A stretch of 53,443 nt of DNA from Verrucomicrobiaceae bacterium. Its GTDB lineage: Bacteria > Verrucomicrobiota > Verrucomicrobiae > Verrucomicrobiales > Akkermansiaceae. The notes under the pieces were generated by a model that worked only from the letters and a program-made list of their open reading frames with translations, was not told where the DNA came from and did not search any database. Each line of letters begins with the position of its first letter. Positions within the stretch are counted from its first letter, which is position 1. Location: NCBI GenBank assembly GCA_003820635.1, contig RPOS01000017.1:1-53443 (forward strand). The letters run 5' to 3'. Made by a program: the position numbers and the translations under genes. Below are positions 45,144 through 53,443 of the stretch, in pieces.

Positions 45144-47678
45144 TCAAACGCTGGCTTCCTGTTGTGGCTCGGGCCGGGTGGAGACGAAGTCGAGCTCCTC
45201 CGCGTCGGACTTCTTGACCACGTTGACGGCATCGCCGGGCTTCACGTCGCCACGCAGCAGCGATTCGGCGAGCGGGTCTTCGAGGAAGCGCTCGACGGCG
45301 CGGCGCATCGGCCGTGCGCCATAGGCGGGGTCGAAGCCTTTTTCCGAGAGAAAATCGCGCGCTGCCTGAGTGAGCGTGAGGGCGACTTCCTTTTCGTGCA
45401 GGCGCTTGACGAGCTTGCTGACTTCGAGATCGACGATCTGGTTGAGGTCCTTCTTTTCGAGCATGTGGAAAACCACAAGGTCATCGAGGCGGTTGAGGAA
45501 CTCCGGTTTGAAGTAGCGTTTCGACTCCTCCATGATCTTGTCCTTCATGCCTTCGTGGTCGGCCTGGTCTTCCGCCATCGCGCCGAAACCGAGCGTGGTC
45601 TGGCGTTTGATCGAGGAGGCACCGACGTTGGAGGTCATGATGATGATCGTGTTGCGGAAATCGATCTTGCGGCCGAGCGAATCTGTGACGGTGCCTTCCT
45701 CCAGGATCTGGAGTAGCAGGTTCATCACATCCGGGTGGGCTTTTTCGACTTCGTCAAACAGCACCACCGAATACGGCCGGCGTCTAACGGCTTCGGAAAG
45801 CTGACCGCCTTCTTCATAACCGACATATCCCGGAGGCGAGCCGATCAAGCGGCTGGCGGTGAATTTCTCCATGTATTCCGACATGTCGATCTGGATGAGC
45901 GCATCCGCATCGCCAAACATGAATTCGGCGAGGTTGCGGGCGAGGTAGGTCTTGCCCACGCCGGTGGGGCCGAGGAACAGGAACGAGCCGATCGGACGGC
46001 GCGGGTCCTTGAGGTCCGCGCGCGAGCGGCGGAGCGCCTTGGAAATGGCGATGACCGCCTCGTCCTGGCCGATCACACGACCCTTGAGCTCGTCCTCCAT
46101 CTTGAGGAGTTTTTCGGTTTCCTTCTCCTCCATGCGGCGGAGCGGCACTCCGGTCCACTTGGAAACGACGGCCATGATGTCGTCATCGGTGACGGTGACG
46201 ATGGTTTCCTCGGAGGTGGAGCGCCAGGTCTTGAGGGTTTCCTCAAGCTCCCTCTTGGCGTTCTTCTCGTCATCACGCAAGGCGGCGGCGGTTTCGAAAT
46301 TCTGCTCGGCGATGGCCGCGAGCTTGTCGCGGTTGATCTGGTCGATGCGCGCCTCCAGCTCCTTGATGGCCGGCGGGCGGGTCATCGTGCCGATGCGTGC
46401 GCGCGCGCCGGCCTCGTCGAGCACGTCGATCGCCTTGTCCGGCAGGAAACGGGCCGTGAGATAACGCGCGGTGAGCTTCACCGCGGCCTCGATGGCCTCG
46501 GGCGTGAACTTCGCCTTGTGGTGGCTTTCATATTTTTCCTGAAGCCCTTGCAGGATCTTGATGGCATCGTCCACGGACGGCTCGTCCACCTTCACTTGTT
46601 GAAAACGGCGCTCAAGGGCGGAATCCTTCTCGATGTATTTGCGGTATTCGTTGAGCGTGGTGGCGCCGACGCACTGGAGTTCGGCGCGGCTGAGCGCGGG
46701 CTTGATGATGTTGGAAGCGTCCATCGCTCCTTCGGCGGAACCGGCGCCGACGATGGTGTGCAGTTCGTCGATGAAGAGGATGACATTCTTGACCTTGCGG
46801 ATCTCGTCCATCACCGCCTTGATGCGTTCCTCGAACTGGCCGCGGTATTTGGTGCCGGCCACCATGAGGGCGAGATCGAGCGTGACGACGCGCTTGTCGC
46901 GGAGGATTTCCGGGACGTTGCCGTGGGCGATTTCCTGGGCTAGCCCCTCGACGATGGCGGTCTTGCCGACGCCGGCCTCGCCGATGAGCACCGGGTTGTT
47001 CTTGGTGCGGCGGCAGAGGATCTGGATGACGCGCTCGATCTCCGACTCGCGGCCGATCACCGGATCGAGGCCGCCTTCCTTGGCCACCTTGGTGAGGTCG
47101 CGGCCGAAGGCCTTGAGCGCCGGTGTCTTGGTCTTGCCTTCCCCGCCCTGTCCGCCGCCGGACTGCTGCGGGGATTCGTCCTCGAACGGGCCGTCCTCCA
47201 GCTCGTCATCCTCGTCGTCCTCGTCCTGTTCGTCGGGCGAGAAATTCGGATCGATTTCCGCGAGGATTTCGTTGCGGGTGCGCTGGATGTCCACGTCGAG
47301 GCGCTTGAGCACGCGGGCGGCGACACCCTCGCCCTCGCGCAGCAGGCCGAGCAGCAGGTGCTCGGTGCCGACATAGGAATGGTTGAGGGCCTTGGCCTCC
47401 TTGTTGGCCAGCGCGAGGACTTTTTTCACTCGCGGCGTATAGGGGATGTTTCCGGAGGCTTTCTGCGGCGGACCGGAGCCGACCTCCTTCTCCACTTCCA
47501 TGCGCACCGCCTCAAGCTCGAGGCCCATGCGTTCGAGCACGTTGACGGCCACTCCCTGGCCGAGCTTGATGAGGCCGAGCAGCAGGTGCTCGGTGCCGAC
47601 GTAGGAATGGTTGAAGCGGTCCGCTTCCTTGCGGGCAAGGGCGAGGACTTGTTGGGCGCGTGGGGTGAAGTTGTTCAT
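45144..47678 (-). CDS. clpC: ClpC-type AAA+ unfoldase
   Basis: 844 residues. Double Clp_N repeat ([34 protein letters not shown] twice), first AAA module with [15 protein letters not shown], middle domain with a UVR-type helix ([23 protein letters not shown]), second module [17 protein letters not shown] and the [11 protein letters not shown] pore/loop region. It unfolds proteins for ClpP. The N-domain is where phosphoarginine tags bind in Bacillus. It overlaps mcsB by 4 bases and lies downstream of mcsA and mcsB; clpP is not in the window. No ctsR repressor is present. Confidence 0.95.
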   Translation of the reverse strand: MNNFTPRAQQVLALARKEADRFNHSYVGTEHLLLGLIKLGQGVAVNVLERMGLELEAVRMEVEKEVGSGPPQKASGNIPYTPRVKKVLALANKEAKALNHSYVGTEHLLLGLLREGEGVAARVLKRLDVDIQRTRNEILAEIDPNFSPDEQDEDDEDDELEDGPFEDESPQQSGGGQGGEGKTKTPALKAFGRDLTKVAKEGGLDPVIGRESEIERVIQILCRRTKNNPVLIGEAGVGKTAIVEGLAQEIAHGNVPEILRDKRVVTLDLALMVAGTKYRGQFEERIKAVMDEIRKVKNVILFIDELHTIVGAGSAEGAMDASNIIKPALSRAELQCVGATTLNEYRKYIEKDSALERRFQQVKVDEPSVDDAIKILQGLQEKYESHHKAKFTPEAIEAAVKLTARYLTARFLPDKAIDVLDEAGARARIGTMTRPPAIKELEARIDQINRDKLAAIAEQNFETAAALRDDEKNAKRELEETLKTWRSTSEETIVTVTDDDIMAVVSKWTGVPLRRMEEKETEKLLKMEDELKGRVIGQDEAVIAISKALRRSRADLKDPRRPIGSFLFLGPTGVGKTYLARNLAEFMFGDADALIQIDMSEYMEKFTASRLIGSPPGYVGYEEGGQLSEAVRRRPYSVVLFDEVEKAHPDVMNLLLQILEEGTVTDSLGRKIDFRNTIIIMTSNVGASSIKRQTTLGFGAMAEDQADHEGMKDKIMEESKRYFKPEFLNRLDDLVVFHMLEKKDLNQIVDLEVSKLVKRLHEKEVALTLTQAARDFLSEKGFDPAYGARPMRRAVERFLEDPLAESLLRGDVKPGDAVNVVKKSDAEELDFVSTRPEPQQEASV

Positions 47679-48802
47679 GCGTCGCCGGGGTTAAGGGGAT
47701 CGGGAAGGGGGTTGGTCTTGTGAGATACAGAACGGTTATCAGGGGAATCGAGGGAATGCAAACGGCAGCGCACGATTTCCGCGCGGATGGCGTCGCGTTC
47801 CTCCGGCGAGAGCTTGCGGCCGGAGTGAAGCTGGAGGTGCGCGGGCTGGATGTCCATCAGCAGCGTGTCGCAAAGCATCACCGTTTCCTTCGGGAAAAGC
47901 CCGAGAATGCCGCCGAAACGCAGCAGGGAGAGCAGGTTTAGCGCCTCCTTGGACTCGATGAGGTGGGCGTGGCGCAGGATGCCGTAGGCGCGGCCGATGC
48001 GGTCCGCCACCATCCCGGGATCGTCCTCGACGAGTTTTTCCCGCGCATTGTGCTCGTGGACGGCCACTTCCGCGATCACGCGCTCCAGGCGGCGGATGAT
48101 GGTTTCCTCGCTCTCGCCGAGGGTGGACTGGTTGGAAATCTGGTAGAGATTTCCGAGCGACTCGGTGCCTTCGCCGTAAAGCCCGCGCACGGCGAGGCCG
48201 ATCTTGTTGACCGCCTGGAGCACCTGGCCGATTTGGTCGCTGAGGACCAGTGCCGGGAGGTGGAGCATGGCGGAGGCGCGCAGGCCGGTGCCGAGATTGG
48301 TGGGGCAGGTGGTGAGGTAGCCGAGTGTGGGGTCGAAGGCGAACTCGAGCGATTTCTCCAACTCCGAGTCCAGTTCCGAGAGCGCGTTGAACGCGGCGCT
48401 GAGCTGCAGGCCGGGCCGGATGGCCTGCATCCGGAGGTGGTCCTCCTCGTTGATCATCAGGCTGAAGGTCTGGCGGCGCTCGATCACTGCGGCCGAGCCG
48501 TCGCCGCGGGCGGCGTGCTCGCGGGAAATGAGGTGGCGCTCCACCAGCACCTGCTTCTGCACCGGGCTGAGCGAGCCGAGTTCCTGGGAAAACGCGTCCT
48601 TCATCGCCGGCAGGGCCTCCACCGCCGGCCGGATGAGTTCCAGGGCGGCGGCGCGTTCGGCGCGTTTCGCCCAGCCGGGAAACGGATGGCGGCGCAGGTT
48701 GCGAGCCAGCCGGATGCGCGAGGTGAGCACGGCGCCATGCTCACCCTGCCCGCCGGTCATCCAGTCGGCGGGGTTCTTGATGAGTGTGGAGAAGCGCATC
48801 AT
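47675..48802 (-). CDS. mcsB: Protein-arginine kinase McsB
   Basis: 375 residues, the ATP:guanido phosphotransferase fold. VLTSRIRLARNLRRHPFPGW is the classic start, INEEDHLRMQAIRPG and LTTCPTNLGTGLRASAMLHLPAL the catalytic segments (Cys in TCPTNLGTGLR), and GLYGEGTESLGNLYQISNQSTLGESEE the loop for the phosphagen-type site. The C-terminal RDAIRAEIVR contains the RDxxRA allosteric phosphoarginine pocket known from Bacillus McsB. It marks proteins for ClpCP degradation by phosphorylating arginine. Upstream mcsA is 47 bases away; downstream clpC overlaps. The system was defined in Firmicutes and its presence here is notable. Confidence 0.94.
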   Translation of the reverse strand: MMRFSTLIKNPADWMTGGQGEHGAVLTSRIRLARNLRRHPFPGWAKRAERAAALELIRPAVEALPAMKDAFSQELGSLSPVQKQVLVERHLISREHAARGDGSAAVIERRQTFSLMINEEDHLRMQAIRPGLQLSAAFNALSELDSELEKSLEFAFDPTLGYLTTCPTNLGTGLRASAMLHLPALVLSDQIGQVLQAVNKIGLAVRGLYGEGTESLGNLYQISNQSTLGESEETIIRRLERVIAEVAVHEHNAREKLVEDDPGMVADRIGRAYGILRHAHLIESKEALNLLSLLRFGGILGLFPKETVMLCDTLLMDIQPAHLQLHSGRKLSPEERDAIRAEIVRCRLHSLDSPDNRSVSHKTNPLPDPLNPGDA

Positions 48803-48848
48803 GGCGGAGACTCAAGACTTGAAGACACAAGACACAAGAAAAGAAAAT

Positions 48849-49364
48849 TCATGCTTTCGCGCTGAGTTCGATGTTGCGGATTTCATCGCGGATGCCGGCG
48901 GCCTCTTCGTAACTCTCGGAGGAGATGGCCTGGTCGAGGCGGGCGCGGAGTTCCTCAAGGCGCTGGTGGAGCACCTGCATGGCCATCAGGCCCTCCGGCA
49001 CCTTGCCGATGTGCGAGGTGCCCTTGTGCATGCCGCGCACCATGTGGCCGACTTCCTCGGCAAAGGTGGCGTAGCAATCGCTGCAACCGAAGCGCCGCAC
49101 CCGGCGCAGGTCATCGAGGGTGAAGCCGCAGCTCGGGCACTTGCGGCCGCCGCCCGCGGCGATGGGTGTCTTGACCGGAGTGACGCTGCCCTTGCCGCCG
49201 CCGGGCAGGCCGCCCAGCAGGAGATCCGTGAGCGAAAATCCCGTGGGATCGGTGACTCCGCGCTCCTTGGCGCACGCGTCACAAAGGCACACCTTCTTCA
49301 TCTGCCCCTCGATGAGCTGGGTCAGGAAGACGGTGGCCTTTTGGTCGCAGAAGTCACATTTCAT
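48849..49364 (-). CDS. mcsA: McsA, zinc-finger activator of McsB
   Basis: 171 residues. Four paired cysteine motifs (CDFC, CDAC, CPSC, CSDC) provide two zinc sites, and the C-terminus has the UVR helix (LHQRLEELRARLDQAISSESYEEAAGIRDEIRNIE). This is the McsA layout: it binds and activates the McsB kinase. A Gly-rich linker (GGLPGGGKGS) separates the zinc fingers. The start is at the first Cys-containing segment (MKCDFC). Operon order mcsA-mcsB-clpC is the same as in Bacillus except that the repressor ctsR is missing from the front; instead an aminotransferase gene follows downstream of nothing in between on the left flank (49378). Confidence 0.9.
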   Translation of the reverse strand: MKCDFCDQKATVFLTQLIEGQMKKVCLCDACAKERGVTDPTGFSLTDLLLGGLPGGGKGSVTPVKTPIAAGGGRKCPSCGFTLDDLRRVRRFGCSDCYATFAEEVGHMVRGMHKGTSHIGKVPEGLMAMQVLHQRLEELRARLDQAISSESYEEAAGIRDEIRNIELSAKA

Positions 49365-49377
49365 GATTGGAAACTCA

Positions 49378-50247
49378 TCACTGGATCGGCGTGCCGGTGC
49401 TCATGGCCAGCTCATGGAAGGCATCGAGGAAGCGCGCGGTGAAGGGGCCGGGCTTGCCGCTGCCGATGGTGCGGCGGTCGAGCGCCACCACCGGGATGAC
49501 CTCCGCCGCAGTGCCGGTGAGGAAACACTCGTCCGCGGTGAAGATGTCATACCGCGTGAGCGATTTCTCCACCACCGGGACGCCGAGTTTTCCGGCGAGC
49601 TCGATGATCACGGAGCGGGTGATGCCGTCCAGCGCGCCATCGCTGATGAGCGGGGTGAGCAGCGTGCCGTTTTTCATGAGAAACAGGTTGTCGCCGGTGC
49701 ACTCGGCCACGTAGCCCTGCTCGTTGAGCATCACCGCTTCCAGCGCGTTGGCCTGGATGGCCTCCACCTTGGCCATGATGTTGTTGAGGTAGTTGAGTGA
49801 TTTCACCTGCGGCATCAATGCGGCGGGTGCCGGGCGGCGGGTGGCGCAGGTGATGATGGACAGGCCGTTTTTGTAGTGCTCTTGCGGATAAAGCTGGATG
49901 GTTGAGGCGATGATGAACATCGAGGGGCGCGGGCAGTTGTAGGGGTTGAGCCCCAGCTCGCCCGCACCGCGGGTGACCACCAGTCGGATGTAGCCGTCGG
50001 TCAGGCCGTTGGCGGCCACCGTTTCGCAAGTGAACTTACAAACCTCCTCCTGCGTCCATGGCAGGTTGAGGATGATCGCGCGGGAGGAATCGAAGAGCCG
50101 GCGGATGTGCTCCTCCAGCCGGAAGATGCGGCCGTTGTAAAAACGGATGCCTTCAAACACGCCATCGCCATAGAGAAGACCATGGTCAAAGACCGAGATC
50201 TTCGCTTCGGATTCGTCCACCAATTTGCCGTCGAGCCAGATTTTCAT
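49378..50247 (-). CDS. ilvE: Branched-chain amino acid aminotransferase (PLP fold type IV)
   Basis: 289 residues from the ATG at 50245-50247 (MKIWLDGKLVDESEAKISVFDHGLLYGDGVFEGIRFYNG), the family's normal start. The PLP lysine is in PQVKSLNYLNNIMAK, and AVMLNEQGYVAECTGDNLFLMKNG and FLTGTAAEVIPV (phosphate and carboxylate binding) are typical. The reaction transfers the amino group of Leu, Ile or Val to 2-oxoglutarate. D-amino acid aminotransferases share the fold, but the GTAAEVIPV form favours IlvE. It lies 13 bases upstream of mcsA on the same strand, so co-transcription with the mcs-clp genes is likely. Confidence 0.88.
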   Translation of the reverse strand: MKIWLDGKLVDESEAKISVFDHGLLYGDGVFEGIRFYNGRIFRLEEHIRRLFDSSRAIILNLPWTQEEVCKFTCETVAANGLTDGYIRLVVTRGAGELGLNPYNCPRPSMFIIASTIQLYPQEHYKNGLSIITCATRRPAPAALMPQVKSLNYLNNIMAKVEAIQANALEAVMLNEQGYVAECTGDNLFLMKNGTLLTPLISDGALDGITRSVIIELAGKLGVPVVEKSLTRYDIFTADECFLTGTAAEVIPVVALDRRTIGSGKPGPFTARFLDAFHELAMSTGTPIQ

Positions 50248-50351
50248 GTGTGATTTCCCGGCAAAGGTAGGTGGCATCCCGCCCGTGGCAAGCGGAAGAT
50301 GGGAACTCCCCGCGGAGCGCAAGCCGGCGCGCCACTCCGCATCATGCGGGC

Positions 50352-51617
50352 TCATTCCGTGAGCTTGCGCACTTCCTCCGCGATGATGCGCAGGCCGTCG
50401 CGGACCGCCGCCTCGTCCATGGCGTAAGACACGCGGATGCACTCGTCCCGGTGCCTCCATCCGGGGGTGTCCAGTCCGTAGAAGAAATACCCGCCGGGGA
50501 TCACCAGCACACCGCGTTGTTTCAGGCGTTGATACAGTTCCTTGGAGCTGACGCGCAGGCCGGGAAACCAGAACCAGAGGAAAATGGAGCCCTCGCTGCG
50601 GTGGACCGCCCACTCGATGTCCTCACCGAATGCCCCGGCGGCTGCCTTGAGCGCGAGGTCGCGTTTCTCCTGATAGAACGGCCGCACCACTTCGCGGCTG
50701 AGGCGCAGCACCTCGCCGGACTCGATGATTGGCAGCATGATTTGCTGGCCGATGTTCGTGTTGGAAAGGCCGACGATGGCACTCATCGAGCCGAGCGCGC
50801 GGATGATTTCCGGCGGGCCGATCACGATGCCCGTGCGCGTGCCCGGCAGGCCGATTTTTGACAGACTGTAGGTGAGAATGCAATGCGGCCGCCAGAACGG
50901 CGTGGCGTCTTCGAAAATGATGCCGGGAAACGGCGCGCCGTAGGCATTGTCGATAATCAGCGGGATGCCGTGGCGCTCCGCGAGATCTGATAGACGCGCG
51001 ATCTCCCCGTCGGTGAGCACGTTGCCGGAGGGATTGGTCGGACGCGATGCGCAGATCGCGGCGATGTCCGGGGTGATTTCCAAGCGGTCGAAATCGACGC
51101 GGTATTTGAATTCATGCGGTCCGGTTTTTTCGATCAGCGGCGGCACCGCGTGAAACAGGCAGCCGTCGATGCCCTGGTCCGAGTAGCCGATGTATTCCGG
51201 CACCAGCGGAAGGAGGATTTTCTTGCGCGAACCATCCGGCATGCGGCCGGCGAGCAGGTTGAAGAGCATGAAAAACGCGGTCTGCCCGCCTGCGGTGACG
51301 GCGATGTTTTCCGGTCCGATTTCCCAACCGAAGGTCTGGCGGAAAAGACCGGCGATGGCTGCCAGAAAACGCGGATTCCCCTGTGGCGGGTCGTAAATCG
51401 TCAGCGCGCGCTCAAGACCGCCCGCTTCCTCCAGGAGTTCCTCCAGCCGCCTGCGCCAGACGGCCTCCATTTCAGGAATCCGCGCCGGTTGGCCGCCGCC
51501 GAGCATTTTCAGATCCGGTCCGCAGCTCGCCAGCGCATGGCCCAGATCGTCCATCAACTCGCCGATTCCACTGCCGCCGCCGAGGTGGCGGCCAAATTCT
51601 GAAAATTCATATGACAT
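50352..51617 (-). CDS. avtA: Valine-pyruvate aminotransferase-type class I/II aminotransferase
   Basis: 421 residues from the ATG at 51615-51617. PLP fold type I: TAGGQTAFFMLFNLLAG binding the cofactor phosphate, CASRPTNPSGNVLTDGEI, IDNAYGAPFPGI and the Schiff-base lysine in YSLSKIGLPGTRTG. The N-terminal FGRHLGGGSGIGELMDDLGHALASCGP and the KMLGGGQPARIPEME segment match AvtA, which makes valine from 2-oxoisovalerate using alanine. It is adjacent to the branched-chain aminotransferase on the same strand, about 100 bases away, suggesting a shared role in branched-chain amino acids. The promoter would be divergent from the peroxiredoxin. Confidence 0.85.
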   Translation of the reverse strand: MSYEFSEFGRHLGGGSGIGELMDDLGHALASCGPDLKMLGGGQPARIPEMEAVWRRRLEELLEEAGGLERALTIYDPPQGNPRFLAAIAGLFRQTFGWEIGPENIAVTAGGQTAFFMLFNLLAGRMPDGSRKKILLPLVPEYIGYSDQGIDGCLFHAVPPLIEKTGPHEFKYRVDFDRLEITPDIAAICASRPTNPSGNVLTDGEIARLSDLAERHGIPLIIDNAYGAPFPGIIFEDATPFWRPHCILTYSLSKIGLPGTRTGIVIGPPEIIRALGSMSAIVGLSNTNIGQQIMLPIIESGEVLRLSREVVRPFYQEKRDLALKAAAGAFGEDIEWAVHRSEGSIFLWFWFPGLRVSSKELYQRLKQRGVLVIPGGYFFYGLDTPGWRHRDECIRVSYAMDEAAVRDGLRIIAEEVRKLTE

Positions 51618-51640
51618 GGCCGGGAGCTGTGTTCTAGTCT
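51611..51640 (+). promoter_or_regulatory. Candidate promoter of the peroxiredoxin gene
   Basis: ATGACA (51611-51616, five of six -35 bases), an 18-base spacer and TAGTCT (51635-51640), 34 bases before the ATG at 51674. The -10 box shares the TAGTNT form with 33460 and 36963. The -35 box overlaps the start codon of the divergent avtA. Confidence 0.45.
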
Positions 51641-51673
51641 GCCGCCCCCACCACAACAACCCCATAAACCACC

Positions 51674-52165
51674 ATGTCCATCAAAGTAGGCGACCAAGCC
51701 CCTGATTTCACCCTCGTCACCAAAACCGCCGAGGGTCCGCAGCTCGTGAAACTGAGCGACCTCATCGGAAAATCCAACATCGTGCTGCTCTTCGTGCCGA
51801 TGGCCTTCACCGGCGTTTGCACCACTGAGTTCTGTGACATTTCCGCCGGCATCAAGGACTACGAGGCTCTCGACGCCAAGGTGCTCGGCATTTCCGGCGA
51901 CAACCCCTTCGCTCAAGCCGCCTGGGCCGAGAAGGAAGGCATCACCATCCCGCTGCTCAGCGACTACGAGCACGAGGTCGCCAAGGCCTACGGTGTGGCT
52001 TACGAGCAATTCCTGCCCGCCGTGAACCTGATCATGGGCGGCGTGGCCAAGCGCTCCGCCTTCGTCATCGATAAGGCCGGCGTCGTGCAGTATGCCGAAG
52101 TGCAGGATCATCCGAAGGATCTTCCGAACTTCGACGCCGTGAAAGCAGCGCTTCGCGCGCTGTGA
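51674..52165 (+). CDS. Peroxiredoxin (AhpC/TSA family, Prx5/AhpE-like)
   Basis: 163 residues. MSIKVGDQAPDFTLV begins the thioredoxin fold and FVPMAFTGVCTTEFCDISAGI holds the peroxidatic Cys (TGVCTTE) and a possible resolving Cys three residues on. LSDYEHEVAKAYGVAYEQ and the C-terminal ALRAL fit an atypical, single-domain peroxiredoxin. It reduces hydrogen peroxide and organic hydroperoxides in the cytosol using a thiol donor. It has its own promoter and terminator, so it is a single-gene unit. Confidence 0.9.
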   Translation: MSIKVGDQAPDFTLVTKTAEGPQLVKLSDLIGKSNIVLLFVPMAFTGVCTTEFCDISAGIKDYEALDAKVLGISGDNPFAQAAWAEKEGITIPLLSDYEHEVAKAYGVAYEQFLPAVNLIMGGVAKRSAFVIDKAGVVQYAEVQDHPKDLPNFDAVKAALRAL

Positions 52166-52195
52166 GCTGATTCAACAGAGGAATCACGATCAATC

Positions 52196-52229
52196 AAACG
52201 GCGGGAGGAGTCTCTTCCCGCCGTTTTTG
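52196..52229 (+). terminator. Intrinsic terminator of the peroxiredoxin gene
   Basis: AAACGGCGGGA (from 52196) pairs with TCCCGCCGTTT around a short loop, and the stem runs directly into TTTTTGTTTT. It begins 30 bases after the peroxiredoxin stop. Confidence 0.88.
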
Positions 52230-52272
52230 TTTTCGATATCAGAATGCCGCGCCGAACATCATTCGATGCTCC

Positions 52273-52319
52273 GGAGTTCAGCGTGCACTCTTGAAAAGAC
52301 ACGCTGAAGCGTGAACTCA
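52273..52319. repeat. Nested inverted repeats, REP-like
   Basis: TTCAGCGTG (52277-52285) is the perfect complement of CACGCTGAA (52300-52308), and GAGTTCA (52274-52280) of TGAACTC (52312-52318). The right arm is itself a palindrome, CACGCTGAAGCGTG. The design (a palindrome in inverted pairs) resembles the element at 24509-24624. It lies between the peroxiredoxin terminator and dprA. Confidence 0.55.
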
Positions 52320-52396
52320 GGACGATGTTTCATCCGGCAGCGCGGTCCATCTTCTGCCTTTGACCTTCCGGCAATGAGCCTGCAATCTCCCTGCCG

Positions 52397-53443
52397 ATGA
52401 CCCCGATCGAAGCCCTTGTCGCGCTCAACATGCTGCCGAAGATCGGCCCGGTGCGGGTGCGGCGCTTGCTGGAGGCCTTCGGTGATCCGGCCACGATTCT
52501 CGGCGCGGCGAAGGACCGCCTGATGCGCGTCGACGGGGTGGGGGAGGAAACCGCGAAAATCCTCCATGGTTGGCAGGAACACGCCGATCCAGCCTCGGAA
52601 ATCCGCGAGGCGGCGGAACGCGGCATCGCCATCGTGACGCAGGACGATGAGGGTTATCCCGCGCCGTTGCGGGATGCTTATGATCCGCCGCTGCTGCTTT
52701 ATGTCTGGGGAAAAATCGAACCACGCGACCGCCATGCCATCGGCGTCGTCGGCTCGCGGCGCGCCACGCATTACGGCACACAGGCGACGAAGAAACTTTC
52801 CTATCAACTCGCGCAGGCGGGATTCACCATCATCTCCGGCCTGGCGCGCGGCATCGATACGGCGGCGCACGAGGCGGCCGTCGCCGCGAACGGGCGCACC
52901 ATCGCGGTGATCGGTTCCGGTTTGGGAAAACTCTATCCGCCGGAAAACCTCGCGCTTGCCGAGAAGATCGCCGCCGGAAACGGCGCGGTGGTTTCCGAGT
53001 TCCCGCTGCACACCGCGCCGGACAAGCAGACCTTTCCGATGCGCAACCGCATCGTCGCCGCATGGTCGCGGGCGCTGTTAGTCGTGGAGTGCCCGGCGTG
53101 GTCCGGCTCGCTGATCACCGCCAACCTCGCCTCGGAATACGGCAAGCCGGTATTCGCCGTGCCAGGCCCGATCGACAAGCCGACTTCCGCCGGTTGCAAC
53201 CAACTCATCCGCGATGGCGCCACGCTGGTGGCCGATGCCAGCCACATTCTCGACGACCTCGGCGAGTTGCCCTTCGCCCGCAAGCCATCCGTTGCCGAGC
53301 CCGCTGCGGAAACTCCCGAACTGCCGGAAGAGGAAGCCGCCGTCTTCGCCGCAGTGACCACCGACGAATCACCGGTGGACCGCATCATCGAGCGCAGCGG
53401 CCTGCCCGCGCATGTGGTGACGGCCACGCTGATGAAACTCGAA
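52397..53443 (+). CDS. dprA: DNA-processing protein DprA (3' end cut by window)
   Basis: 349 codons visible, starting MTPIEALVALNMLPKIGPVR at the ATG at 52397. An HhH/SAM-like head (LPKIGPVRVRRLLEAFGDP; VDGVGEETAKIL) is followed by the Rossmann DprA core: GVVGSRRATHYGTQ, ISGLARGIDTAAHEAAV, IAVIGSGLGKLYPPENLALA, SEFPLHTAPDKQTFPMRNRIVAA and SGSLITANLASEYGKPVFAVPG. After about residue 305 begins the winged-helix domain (VDRIIERSGLPAHVVTATLMKLE), which runs off the window. It loads RecA on incoming single-stranded DNA during natural transformation. Confidence 0.94.
   Translation, partial: MTPIEALVALNMLPKIGPVRVRRLLEAFGDPATILGAAKDRLMRVDGVGEETAKILHGWQEHADPASEIREAAERGIAIVTQDDEGYPAPLRDAYDPPLLLYVWGKIEPRDRHAIGVVGSRRATHYGTQATKKLSYQLAQAGFTIISGLARGIDTAAHEAAVAANGRTIAVIGSGLGKLYPPENLALAEKIAAGNGAVVSEFPLHTAPDKQTFPMRNRIVAAWSRALLVVECPAWSGSLITANLASEYGKPVFAVPGPIDKPTSAGCNQLIRDGATLVADASHILDDLGELPFARKPSVAEPAAETPELPEEEAAVFAAVTTDESPVDRIIERSGLPAHVVTATLMKLE

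Noticed and set aside
45735..48865. Long plus-strand frames (402 and 300 codons) across clpC and mcsB.
   Set aside because: They mirror the codon periodicity of the real genes on the other strand and show no motif.

Overview
The window reads as a chromosomal segment of a GC-rich member of the Verrucomicrobiota, most likely the Verrucomicrobiaceae/Akkermansiaceae side (a Luteolibacter- or Haloferula-like organism). This is inferred from the style of the proteins (an mcsA-mcsB-clpC locus without ctsR, a DPE2-type glucanotransferase with starch-binding modules, Verrucomicrobia-style secreted-protein remains) and was not tested by a search. Genes are densely packed on both strands. I see no rRNA, tRNA, CRISPR array, integrase or transposase.

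Layout. 1-9.6 kb: the start of a chromate transporter gene, an NlpC/P60-like exported protein, nth, tcdA, a deleted glycosidase relic, an exported protein with a degenerate Lon-type domain, a YbgC-type thioesterase, a broken GH20 hexosaminidase gene, a halogenase-like flavoprotein, a Nudix hydrolase and an EboD-like dehydroquinate-synthase homologue. 9.6-13.5 kb: a decayed secreted-protein gene, then a compact arsenic operon, arsR-permease-arsE-arsF-arsG. 13.5-17.9 kb: holB, a TPM-domain protein, a GNAT acetyltransferase and sucC-sucD. 17.9-24.1 kb: malQ faces a three-gene unit (circularly permuted ATP-grasp, alpha-E protein, transglutaminase) whose chemistry is not established. 24-31.5 kb: agmatine deiminase, a frameshifted fucose-type permease, a Tat-exported superoxide dismutase, an SRPBCC protein, a nucleoside transporter, a lysozyme-like exported protein and a glycine-rich RRM protein. 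31.6-37 kb: an ABC exporter, a tandem pair of paralogous membrane-anchored coiled-coil proteins with a small lipoprotein, a lipoprotein MsrB, an isolated sdhB, and a promoter-hairpin-T-tract unit that looks like an unannotated small RNA. 37-41 kb: rhamnulokinase, a PfkB-type kinase and a probable mutarotase-like protein. 41-53.4 kb: a BaiN-like flavoprotein, a membrane-fusion protein, rhomboid-mazG, the arginine-phosphorylation proteolysis locus mcsA-mcsB-clpC, two aminotransferases, a peroxiredoxin and dprA (cut by the window end).

Two genome-scale signals stand out. The hexamer TGTTAG (CTAACA on the other strand) occurs about 24 times. Inside genes it falls in all three codon phases and forces rare codons, so it looks like a DNA-level signal. 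Short GC-rich palindromes of REP type occur at several places, one of them inside the malQ reading frame. Four decayed genes all belong to polysaccharide, sugar or secreted-protein functions, which suggests recent loss of that lifestyle layer while the core genes remain intact.
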